A stretch of DNA of 64,000 nt from contig NC_077223.1 in NCBI RefSeq assembly GCF_024763615.1, positions 100,998,627 to 101,062,626 of the forward strand. Reading direction: 5' to 3'. The notes beneath the pieces were generated by a model. That model was given only the letters and a program-made list of their open reading frames with translations. It was not told where the DNA came from and did not search any database. The position numbers were made by a program, and so were the translations under genes. Shown in pieces: positions 1 through 10,687 of the stretch (its first letter is position 1; each line of letters opens with the position of its first letter). The DNA comes from Phlebotomus papatasi. Lineage: Eukaryota > Arthropoda > Insecta > Diptera > Psychodidae.

Positions 1-1430
1 TCGCTCTCTCAGTTTTTTTTCTGACTTCTTCTTTAAGGCCCCAAGATAGCAATTTCTTTGGACACGCGTGTGAAAATATGCGTTGTGGATAAGAAAATTG
101 ATGGTAAATATTTTAAAAAATTTTATGGCGAAGTAGCTTACAGAAATTTTTGGTCATTTGGGAAGTTCTTCGTACTAACGAGCCAATCATTCAATTTGAT
201 GAGATTAAAATATTTTATGGGGATCGTCTGCGACACAATATTTTCTTCGTCCATCAACATTCGGAGATTCCGTGCATTTCTTCATTAAAAAAAAATCTCT
301 ATTGAAATGGTTTATTGGAAACAGTTTGAGTGACTTTAATGAACTTATGCTAATTTATATTTTTGTGTCTCTTTGTGCTTTCTATCGTTTCTGTTCTTCG
401 TCTTGTCAAATGGCCAAATGAAGCAATTGAGATAGTTGATTTCTTGTGACTATGGTGTTGAGTGAGGAATTCAGTAGGAAAATCACCATCACAGTTGGGC
501 ATCTTATGAAAAATCTCTGGTCTTACCTCGGGACCAGGTATTTTTCATGGAAATGGGAAGTTAGAATATTTAAATGTTTCAATCCATTAGCCTCTGAATG
601 GTATCCAAAAGACAGAGAGTAATCGTCTTTGCGATAAAATTTGTCAACGAGTTCTTTTTATCACTAATCGGGCTGTTTTTTTTTCACCAAAATACTAAAC
701 ATCATCACCTCATAAGAAGCGTGAAAGACAGTGAAAAACTTGGTGAATTATGGTGTGTGGGGTATTTCAGTGAAAAACCTTAAGAGTGTTTGATGATGCT
801 GAAATTCCGAAGGTGAACAACTCATCTCAATCCTCAAACAAGAGATGTACGTCACCATGAGACTTAGAATGTGCTGAAAAGTATCTTAAAAGCTCCCAGA
901 TATGCAAGTCTCTTGTTGTGTGCTATTTTTGCTTTTATGCATTTCATTAGAATACCTGCTTTTCATGATTCATTTCGTGGAATTTAATGGACGATAATTA
1001 CTGCATATGTTTATAGACAATTGCGACAGTGCAGTAAGGCACCTCTAAAAACAGTGACACGTTGCTAATCCAAAGAGCACACCAATATAAGCTTTTGCTT
1101 TGGTGTTGTGTAGCAAGTTAATCAAATAACTTGGTGATGCAAGTATGCAATTAATTCATAAGGTTCGAATTAACATTTTTCCTTCAGATCGACACCATTG
1201 AAAGTTGATTGTTTTACGAGAAAAAGTCACTTTTTTTCCTGTGCAAAGTTGTCATGAATTCATTGAGAAATTCTATTGATTGCTCTAAATACTCTTTGAC
1301 GCACTTCAATAATTTCTTTAATTTTTATTTTTAAATTTTTCATCGTTCTTGGGGGTGTATTCATCACGACACGCGTGAGAATTGTCACTGTTGCAGGGTG
1401 TAAACAAGTCTGCATTCACTGTTCATTTTA
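1..1430. other. AT-rich sequence, no gene seen
   Basis: Only short chance reading frames are present. I see no splice-site pair joining them, no inverted termini and no obvious repeat. Confidence 0.5.
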
Positions 1431-1475
1431 GGTGCGCGATCAGTGCAATCTTGGAGACTGATTGCGCGATCCTGG

Positions 1476-1793
1476 AGGAGAATTCTGTAACGCTCTGGCA
1501 ATGCCATATGACAAATTGGATTCGAAGCTTAGGAGAGCTTTTTCGAAAATGCGATTCTGTAGCCGTGACATTGCCATTTCAGCTCAAGTGGAATTGTCAG
1601 AAGTCACATATTTGAGATTTCTGGAAATTCAAATTTAAATGTATTTTCATAAAATCATCAAGTAAAGGGATTTCATTAAAAATTCAATGAATTGAATTTT
1701 CGAGCTCATATGATATGACAAATAAATCTCGAATGGCATTGTCAGGTTTCGAACTCACGCGTGACAATGCCACGAAAATTACAGAATTCCCCT
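1476..1793. mobile_element. Short inverted-terminal element inside the minisatellite
   Basis: The ends read AGGAGAATTCTGTAA on the left and, on the other strand, AGGGGAATTCTGTAA on the right. Both ends then continue into a GGCAATGCCA / GGCATTGTCA segment. The minisatellite word CTGGAGACT is broken exactly here, with CTGG on both flanks as a possible short target duplication. It is about 318 bp and has no coding capacity, so it is a MITE of undetermined superfamily. Confidence 0.55.
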
Positions 1794-1953
1794 ACTGGAG
1801 ACTAATCGCACGATCTTGGAGAATGATCGCTCAATCAACGCAATCTTGGAGATCGATCTCGCGATAAGAGCGATTTTGGAGACTGATCAACGCGATGTGC
1901 CGATCTGCCATTCACGGTTTACTCGCTGTCTATACTTGTTCACGCGGCGTAGA

Positions 1954-2867
1954 TAGGGTGGAATCACCACTTCTCGCCAGTGCCCCACTTCTCGCCACGT
2001 ATATTGAAATCGCTATTTTTCACGATTCATGAAATAAATGAGCCGCAAAGTTACTTGTATTTTTATTGCTGCTACGTATAAAATCGAAAAACACTAATTT
2101 TTTGTTTTGAATTTAAATGTTAGGGTATTTGTTAGAGGAATATTTTAAGCAAGTGTATCGAATCCAATATTTCTTACCAAATATAGTAAGTGTCATGAAA
2201 CTTCTATCGAACAAAATTTAATTTTTGAATAAATAATTTGCTTATTGAACATTTAATTACATTCGGTGAATACATAAAATTTGTATTTAGTTAGTTAATA
2301 CTTTATTTTATATTATTTTTATATAAAAATGAGCCATGGCGGTAAGTGGTAATATTATAAAATTGATTCACCACCTGTCGCCATTGCTTTTCAATAGGCG
2401 ACGCTAACTTCACTTCGTAGATTCTCAGTTGTTAAATCTGCTTTGTTTACTTTCTGCAACAGTCTAATAATTTGATTTCCCAAATAAAAGTGAAGAAAAT
2501 TCATTTAAAGTCAGTAATAATAAGGTGATCTTGAGGAAAAAGAAATGCTAAATGTATTCTTTGCATAATATTGCCCAAAATAATCGAGTTTAGACGTTTT
2601 CAAGTGGGTGGCGAGAAGTGGTTACAGAACTGGCGAAAAGTGGTAAAAAGTGGCGACGAAGTGGTTATTTTTGCATTGTTAATACAAATCAGGTTTTTAT
2701 GTACTCCCGCGTTAAATTGTAGGACAATTGTTTTGACGACTCTAGAGCCAATATATCTAAGTAGCTTCGTCTCAAATTTGAGTTATCTGATAATAAGGGG
2801 CCAAAAGTTATAATACAATTAATTTCACTTTTTCCTAAAAGTGGCGATAAGTGGTTACTTCACCCTA
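1954..2867. mobile_element. 914-bp non-autonomous element with TAGGGTG termini
   Basis: Left end TAGGGTGGAATCACCACTTC pairs with the reverse complement of the right end, TAGGGTGAAGTAACCACTTA. About 22 of 26 terminal bases match. Inside both ends are repeated copies of a GGCGAGAAGTGG / GGCGAAAAGTGG word, which look like subterminal binding repeats. It lies within the minisatellite. There is no transposase-like frame. A TA target site is likely because TA forms the outermost bases. It belongs to a group of TAGGG-ended elements seen repeatedly in this window. Confidence 0.7.
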
Positions 2868-3219
2868 ATTGTGTCGCTCACGGTTCACTCGATCTGTCGA
2901 TCTCTTGGAAAGCTTGTGCCAATTATGCGCGGATTTGTCGATCACGTGCCAATCTGTAGATTTTTTTCTATAAAGAATGTGCCGATCTGCCGACTTCTGC
3001 CCAAATTTTGCAGATCTGCCGATATTTTGCTCCAGATTGGTGCCGATTACCCGTTAATCGCACACAATTCACTTTTAGAAACACTTCTTCTCCCCTTGAC
3101 AGCATAGAAATGAATTAATTTACACACTACGATTAGATGTGGATGATTGCAAAATGGAATGTATGTTGAAAAGGTGTATAGATTCTGGCGATAGACTGAA
3201 GGTTGACGCTGTAATCGTA

Positions 3220-4290
3220 TAGGGGAAATGCTTATAATTTTGGACAGTCTGCTTATAAGCATCGAAGTTCCAAGTTTGAAGTGCGATATTTTCAATACTA
3301 ATTGACATTTCTTGTTACTCTCTTTTCAGAAGGGTTGTTTAGAAACTTAGCAAGCTATTTATCGTCTTATTTTTATTAAAATGAGTTTTAATACGTTTAA
3401 AAATGAATTGATAAGTAGAGGTGACCTTGGCTCTTATTTTGGACAACTTGTTTATTAATTTGGCCAACTTGGCTGTAAATTTGGACAGCTAATCCGCCTC
3501 AATAGGATGCCCATTGTTCTTCATTTGATGAACCAATCTTACCAAGTCCTCTTCCTGTTCATGTAAGGGAAACGTAGAATGTCACAGAAGCCCGGAAACT
3601 TTACATATCATTCATTAAAGTGAGTTGACTTCGATACTCCAAGTACGTGCGGATTCGCTCATTCCCTGACCTTTCCGGGAGCCTTTCAGGGCATTTCTCG
3701 CTACATCTCTTTCGTAGAGATGATGCTTCTTTGTTTCTCCAGGCATTTGTCCAGCCTAGTCATCACAAAAGCTAAAACTTCACGAAATTTCGTGAGAAAA
3801 ACACCTGTCCAAAATAAGAATCATCACCTCACTGGTGAATGTCTTAAAAAATTTCCCATTTTTCACACGAAAAATATAATTCACAAGGCAAATCTCACTT
3901 CAGGTCAAATGTACAAATCATCAGTAACGTGAATCAACACAATATTCAATGAATATTCAATAATATCACTCAAAAACAGCGAACAAACTTTGTTAGTACT
4001 TCACCAAAACTAAATAAGACTGAAGTAAGCCACGAACTTCTGTCATATTTCTCGTAAGCAATTGCTCACACTGAATTTTCAACAAAGCAATTTCAACTCA
4101 AATCATATTCAAAATTTAACGTATTTAGTGTCAAAATCTTCCAAAAAGCACAAATATTTAGATAGAATTCATTTTTCATCAAATATTGGAATAAAAATCC
4201 ATCATTTTAATCAATTTATTTTTAGTGTCCAATTTTACCCTCAAAGTGTCCAAATTTAGAAACTGTCCAAAATTATGAACACTTACCCTA
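3220..4290. mobile_element. 1.07-kb non-autonomous element with TTTGGACA subterminal repeats
   Basis: The ends are inverted copies: TAGGGGAAATGCTTATAATT on the left and TAGGGTAAGTGTTCATAATT on the right strand. Both run on into TTTGGACAGT, giving about 25 of 29 matches. The word TTTGGACA (or TGTCCAAA) recurs several times near both ends (around 3440-3485 and 3805, and 4228-4275). The interior holds only short frames with no recognisable transposase. The combination of TIRs and subterminal repeats supports a DNA transposon derivative. Confidence 0.7.
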
Positions 4291-7200
4291 CATGAGGGCA
4301 AACAATTTAAGATTATAAACGTTTCTAATTTTTTACCGATCTTTGAAATTCGATATGGGAATGGTTTCCGAACATAAGAGACCAAAGAAGAAATATTCGC
4401 CTTGAATACCTCTAAAACGTATTCGAAAATGAAAGAAAACGTTGAAGCCGTTTTCGAAATATACCAAAAAAAGACGATTTTGGAGGGGAAGAAGGGGTAG
4501 TTGGGGAAAAAGACAGAAAGAAAGACTGTCCTAGATAATGTTGACTTAGGAAGCATCTAAACGGGGGGATTTCATTTCGAAACCGCCATTTTGACACAAA
4601 AATCCCCCACTGAGCTTTAGACCGGTGCATTTTTGCCTATCTTTCGGCGCTTAAAATCTTCCTCTTCGAAAGCTCAATTTGTTTATGTTCGAATATTTTG
4701 ACATTTCAAGCGATTTTAAATCTTTTTTTTTATTTCAAGAGATGTTTTTCTCGTGAACTATTTTCTTTTTTTTTATTTTGTAAGCCCAGATGGGGCTCAC
4801 CTAAATAAAATTACAAACTTATAGAGGGAAATTGGAGAACTGAAGGTGCTACCCATTTTTCACTTCATGAGAGTGAACTGTCCACGGCGACTGATGCTCA
4901 CTCACTGAAGACTGAGGACATTTACCTAACAGTAAGAGCCCCAAAGCAACCTTTCAGCACCCATAGGGATGGTAGGGGTTGGGCGTGTTAAAGGAATGAG
5001 GAATTAGGATTGGTGGGTTATGGCCGTCGACTGGGTTGACATACGTCGAATAGGCCATACGCTCTACAATTTATAGAGCCGAAAAGCAGGTGAAATGGGG
5101 ACACGATATCGATCACTCTTCTGAATGCATCGTTTAATCTTCATTAATGGTCGAATTGTTAAAGTTGATTTGTAGAAAAATAAAAAATTACGATATTTTC
5201 TTAATTTAGCAACAATATTAGCATAAAATCCTGCGGAAGGACGATTTTAATATAGAGGATGTGTGCCCCATCTCCTCTTCCTTATAAAGTATTTGTCACC
5301 AAGCTATCTTTAACAAATTCTTTCATTGTAAAACATTGTGTGATTGACGTTCGAAACGTTTCGAAATAAAATAGAAAGTCTTCCAGACTATCTATTTTAG
5401 TTAGAGTACACTTGGAGAATTTATAATAGAGGGTGGAGAAAATTTATCTCAGGAATGAACCACAAGGGGAGATTTCCCGAGACTCACCGGTGCATAGCAC
5501 AGTGGGGTGCATTTCGAAATTCCCCCGTATAGAAGAAGCCTTATGGGCTGTCGCCGAAGATCGGAAGTCGATATCTCTTACAGTTTGGCCTCTAGGTGTG
5601 TCGCAAGTTGACAAATAGTGGATTATAAAGTGCTTTCTCTTTGAGTTTGAGCATCATATTCAAAAATTCAGAAATTGTTTATTCAAATATGTTAGGAATT
5701 AGAAAATTTGCTAACAGAGTTGTGTGGTAATTTATTTTTGGATTAACATAAGTATTTTCGAAAATTTTCGAAAAACATTTCGAATATATCAGACGGATCA
5801 TTGATTTTTTTCAAAGAAAAAAGAGACAGGATTCTCAATCATATGCACACAGGAAGCTTTTTATATAAAGAGCTTTTAACGAATAGTTTTAAGCCTATTC
5901 GATGCAGAGTTAATATTGATACTTTCGAATCATTTTCGAATACTTTCCAATGCATATATTTAGGAGTTAGTATTATTGAAAAAAGCCATGAAATTTTAAG
6001 ACTTTTATCGCACATGATTCCTCAGGAACATTCCACGGGAGGAGTTTTCAGAAGCATGACTCGTGAGCATTGAAAAATTCCAATTCTCAGGCATTTTTGG
6101 AGCCCTCATTGGGTATCACAAGAAGTGATCTCACGACAGAAAATCTCCCTTTTGGGATATTCAGTTCATCTTTTTTTTGAGCACTTCTCTCAGGAAAATA
6201 TCGTGCTCCAGCCTCAAACCACAGAGTTCATGGAGCATCTCACGATTTTTCGGTTTGAGAGCTTCATTTTATGGAATATGCTCAATTAATTGATTTTGTT
6301 GTCGGACGAGTCGTGAATTGCAAAAATATCCATATAGCATTTTTTTATTATGTATTAATTCTCACTCAGGAGAAAAACCAGAAAGATCGTGTCCTTCATG
6401 AATGCCTATTTTTCAATCACCCAGAAAATGTTTGCACAATTTTATAACGTTCGGGACTTGGCGTATGTTCGAGCTTTTTTTCACCTCATAACGTGTATAT
6501 AAATTGCTCTCGGTAAATACAGATTTCTACGGAGTTGAGAGAAATGGTGTTTACTCGCGAAAAAAATAAACCCAATACACTATCAATTTTGCAATATTAA
6601 GTAAAATTCTTGATAAGTTCATGTACTGCAAGCCCCACAAAGTTTTATGTTTTGAGATTAGCCTCAAACCTTCCTAAAGTTTGTCTTATAACTTCCTGAT
6701 TCTGTGCATATTTGTGGCAAAAAATCTTTTCGAAATTCCAAAAAACTTGGCTAAACCAAAAAATGATCTTGAAATTGTTTTAACCCTGGTTTAAGTGGTC
6801 AGAATTTAATCATAAATGGTTCAAATGAAAGGTCTTGTGAAATGTTACATCTCTTTCAAACACAGAGGTTTCATGAGACCACCACCAGAGGCGCTTTTGT
6901 CAATACAGAGTTATCCATCTTTAAAGTTTCAATATCTCAGCCCCTATTGGATGGCTGGAAGAATCAAAGCTACAGTAAGCTAATCAAAGCTTATCATTGG
7001 CTTTTCCCGCTCTTTTTATCCAATATGGAAAATTGCTTGGGGATTTTTTTGCATGCCTCCCAGAGGGGATTTGGCGCGTATACCAGCATTCAATTAAGTG
7101 GCTTGACATAATATATCGCAGCATAGAATTTTATATGAGAGTGAGACATACAGCAGAAAACATGGAAGTAAAACTTTCATTTGTCCAGCAGAAAGACAGA

Positions 7201-7904
7201 GAGCCCAGAGAGCAGATTATTTTGTATTTCTTTTTATGTCTTTTGCAGCCTCAAGAAAGTCTTGCGATATTTCCCTCAATATGCTGCATGTACCAGCAAC
7301 TTGTGCCACGTTTAAAAAAAAAGACACATTAGTCAAACAAAACTGTGCGCCGCACAATTGTTGCATTTCAACTTTGGTTGAGAAGTCAGCTACAAGTGGT
7401 CAAAAATACAAGGGCTTTTATTTTGGAGCTTGGAAGGCTCTTGAGTATGATTGGAATGTGATATTAATGGCTCCGGTACCGGTACACCTTTTAGATCAAG
7501 AAAACACCATACAGCCAAAATTCACATCCCTTTCTTTCTTAAAAGCTCTGTATATGTTTATCCTACTCTTTCTAGACCAAAAGAATGAGACAGACTCATG
7601 CAAATCTTTTGAGGCATACGTATTAAGTTTAAAAAATACTTTAAGAGCTCATTTAAACAATGGTATTGTGAAATACACCAAATTTAGATATGGATCGGTG
7701 AGTCCTGGATAATTTGCCCTAAGGTTGGTTTCTAAGATAAAATCGTTAATAAGAATGCCGTGTGTAATATTTTTTTTTAGACATTTTCAAAAACAAAATT
7801 TCAAAATATCTATTTTTGGTTTTTTGTATAATTTTGGCTATATATAAATTGCCAAAATTACAGATATTTAGAGATCTAGAAAAAGAACTGCCACTTTTAC
7901 ACTA
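4291..7904. other. Gene-free sequence with probable retroelement debris
   Basis: The stretch 4765-5100 is richer in GC than its surroundings. It begins with a T-rich run followed by AAGCCCAGATGGGGCTCACC, which resembles a retroelement terminus, but no coding domain remains. At 5350-5370 the phrase GTTCGAAACGTTTCGAAAT resembles 3' untranslated parts of insect retroelements. A 158-codon frame at 7236-7712 has no recognisable motif. I support no gene here. Confidence 0.4.
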
Positions 7905-8038
7905 AGGGCCTTGACAGACTAGAGGATTAGCCGAGAGACGGCTTAGCGTAATTATATTAGAAATATTGGTTAAACTACATTTCCATTATTTTCCACTAAG
8001 TCGACTCTCGGCTTAAGTCGTAAGTGTGTCTAGGGCAT
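7905..8038. mobile_element. Short palindromic MITE, copy 1
   Basis: A 134-bp unit contains GCCGAGAGACGGCTTAG and, about 60 bp later, CTAAGTCGACTCTCGGC, which form a long stem. It ends in GTGTGTCTAGGGCAT. A second copy with the same layout is at 20673-20805, with about 85 per cent identity by eye. It is non-coding and dispersed. Confidence 0.65.
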
Positions 8039-8374
8039 AAGACTGACCAATGCATAGGAGTTTGCGCCTAAATTTATACACTTTTTGTCAGTATAGCATA
8101 AAAGTCAAAAGGAAATTGATTTTTTGCAGGAATTGTAGGCTTAATGGGCTTAATTTACTCTGCGCACTTACGAAAAAGTACTTTTTATCAAAAATATATC
8201 TAGTAAAGTCCTTGATATTGTTACATGAAATGAAAATTAAAAAAATTTCCTATTGGAAAAGAGCAAAGTATTACAATTTACACAAAAGAAACATACGCCC
8301 GTGTAATACTAAAGTTGCAATGTAATTAGTCTCGAAACACTTTTGTCTTTTGTGAAAAGTAATTTATCTAATCC

Positions 8375-9333
8375 CCAAAACCAAAATCCCGAACACCAAA
8401 ATTATGAGAAAATAAAATCATGGATGGATCGAAATCCTGAGTAGACAAAATTCCGAATGGGAGAAAATTTCGAAAATCTAAAATCCTGGAAAGCTAAGAT
8501 CCTGAAAAGTCAAAATTCTGAAAAGTCAAAATTCTGAAAAGCCAAAATCCCGAACGTTGAAATTCAGAATGAGCCAAAATCTTGAAAAGCAAAAATCCCG
8601 AAAAACCAAAATTCCAAAAAGCCGAAATCCCGGAATAGATAAAATTCAGAATGAGCTAAAATGCCGGAAAGTCAAAATCCTAAATGGGTCGAATTCCCGA
8701 ACAGACAAAATTCTGATTGAGCAAAGATCCTGGAAAGCCAAAATCCCAAAAAGCCAAAATTCTGAAAAAAAAAAATAAAATCTCGAATGGATCGAAATCT
8801 CGAATATAAACAAAATTTGGAATGGACCAAAATGTCTAGCCAAAATTCCGCAAAGCCAAAATCTTGAAAATTTAAAATTCTTTAAAAAAAATAAAATTCC
8901 GAATGGATCGAAATCTCGAATAGACAAAATTTGGAATGGACCAAAATGTCTGAAAGCCAAAATCACGCAAAACCAAAATCCTGAAAAACCAAAATTCTGA
9001 GAGAATGACATCCCGAATGGATCGAAATCTCGGATAGACAAAATTTGCAATGGACCAAAATGGCTGAAAGCCAAAATCCCGCAAAGCCAAAATCCTGAAA
9101 AGCCAAAATTCTGAGAGAATAAAATCCCGAATGGTTCGAAATTTCGAATAGAAAAAATTGCGAATGGGCCAAAATGTCTGAATTCCAAAATCCCACAAAG
9201 CCAAAATCCTGAAAAGTTAAAATCCCGAACGCTAAAATTCCGAAAAGCCGATATCCCGTAAAGACAACATTCTAAATGGGTTAAATTCCCGGAAAGCCAA
9301 AATCCCGAAAGCCAATGCCTCGAAAAGGATCGC
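8375..9333. repeat. 16-bp repeat with ~115-bp higher-order structure
   Basis: The basic word GCCAAAATCCCGAAAA recurs throughout with substitutions. Over about 8770-9190 a longer unit of about 115 bp (GAATGGATCGAAATC..., ATAGACAAAATTTG..., AATGGACCAAAATG) repeats at least four times. A reverse-oriented remnant lies at about 9535-9680, and another block is at 51730-51985. The array forces open a 248-codon minus-strand frame (8646-9392) made of a 38-residue aromatic repeat. I regard that frame as a by-product because the word carries no stop in it. Confidence 0.8.
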
Positions 9334-9885
9334 AAGTTCTTAATAATGTCATGGTTATTCCTACGACTGCACCTACGCTTGTTGAATGTCAAGGAAAATT
9401 TTGTTTTTTTTTTTGATAGCCCCTATCCTTGATGTAGGTCTGAAACCTATGGAAAATTTTGTGTGTTTTGGGAAATTATTTCACACAATATCCTCTGTAG
9501 AATTTGGTTCTTTACAGTTTTTTGACCATTAGAGATTTTGGTTATCCGGGATTTTGACGTATTCGGGACTTCGGCTTGTTCAGGATATTGACTTTACGGG
9601 ATTGTGACTTTTTGGGATATTAATCTTTTGGGGATTTTGAGTTCGTATTTTGGTATTTTGATCGGGACTTTAAACTTTGAGCACTTATTTTTTGCCCAAA
9701 ACTTGGGCTATTGAACCTGTTATATGCTAATAATGCTTCAGGCTATTGGATCTCCATAATTTCACTTAAAACCTTCTTGTAGGACATTCTTTTAGCATAT
9801 AACTATAGGAATTAGAAGATTTGAGAAACCTAACCTTACATTTTTATACGATTTTCAGTGCTTTATCTTTGTAGATGCGAAACGG

Positions 9886-10093
9886 TAAGGCCGCTTTCAG
9901 ACTGGAGGTTTAGTCCAGTTCCCAAATGTCTCAAAAATCTAAATAACAAGCAATTTTATTGGTTCTTCTAAATCTAATGGATCATTTGCCCTTAATATTT
10001 AATCCTAAACAAGTATTTTCAAAAAAAATCGTGCTTGATAAGGAATTAGAGGAGTTAATCCAAATGGCTAAGCCTTAGGCCTGAAGCCCGTAT
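9886..10093. mobile_element. R205 repeat, copy 1
   Basis: The unit is about 208 bp, with inverted ends of the type GGCTTCAGACC... / ...GGTCTGAAGCC. Internal landmarks are AGCAATTTTATTGG and GGAATTAGAGGAGTTAA. Further copies are at 17962-19145 (interrupted) and 50569-50777. Non-coding and MITE-like. Confidence 0.7.
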
Positions 10094-10435
10094 AAGGGAC
10101 ATCTACTTTTAGTTACCCTTGGTGTTCTTCATTCTAAACTCTATTCATTTTGAAAATGATTTCATTCCACAATTTCATTTATTTTTGAATATGATTTGTT
10201 GATAAACTAGGTGGAAATTTTATATAGAAAAATCTATGACCTTGAGATATTCTCCAAGTTGAGCTTTGAGGTCAAAAATAAACCACTGTAGAAGGCTTAA
10301 GAATTTAGATTTTAAGAATCTTAAATAAAATAAAGCACTGGTAATTGATTTAGTTTAATTTGTCTGTAAGTCAAATGGAATGTCATATTGCCTTCCAGTT
10401 TGTCGTGACCCATCCTATCACAGAAGTTTTTCCTT

Positions 10436-10687
10436 CAATGAGAAAAAAAGAGGGTGCGATTAACTTTCTTTCCTCATAACTTTAACACTTTTTAGGTGTA
10501 AAAATATATCAACATTTTTAATGTTAATTTTACACCTCTTTAAGGGTAAAATTAACATGAACAAGGGTAACTTTAACCCCTAATACACCTAAAAAGCATA
10601 ATATTTACACCGAATTCGGATCAATACTGCAGGGTAAAATAAACATTTCCGGAATGTTATTTTAACTTTTTCGGATTTCTCTAAGTG
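10436..10687 (-). mobile_element. CACTGAG MITE, copy A
   Basis: A 252-bp element starts CAATGAGAAAAA and ends TTTCTCTAAGTG. It shares the whole interior with copies at 12510, 16256 and 36421, including ACACCTAAAAAG and TTCCGGAATGTTATTTTAAC. Its termini have each mutated by one base relative to the CACTGAG consensus. No reading frame is present. Confidence 0.8.

Larger units (their letters stand above)
1431..3070. repeat. Degenerate ~30-bp minisatellite split by two insertions
   Basis: Three separated pieces (1431-1475, 1794-1953, 2868-3070) are built from the same diverged words: GCGATCTTGGAGACTGAT on the left, and GTGCCGATCTGCCGAT on the right. The phrase CACGGTTTACTCG just left of the second insertion is repeated as CACGGTTCACTCG just right of it. 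This indicates that one array was opened by later insertions. Unit length is about 27-31 bp and copies differ considerably, so the array is old. No protein function is suggested. Confidence 0.6.

Noticed and set aside
7236..7712. 158-codon plus-strand frame
   Set aside because: No recognisable domain and no repeat or splice support. In 64 kb such a frame can occur by chance.
8646..9392. 248-codon minus-strand frame with 38-residue repeats
   Set aside because: It follows the 115-bp tandem unit exactly and is open only because the short repeat lacks a stop in that frame.
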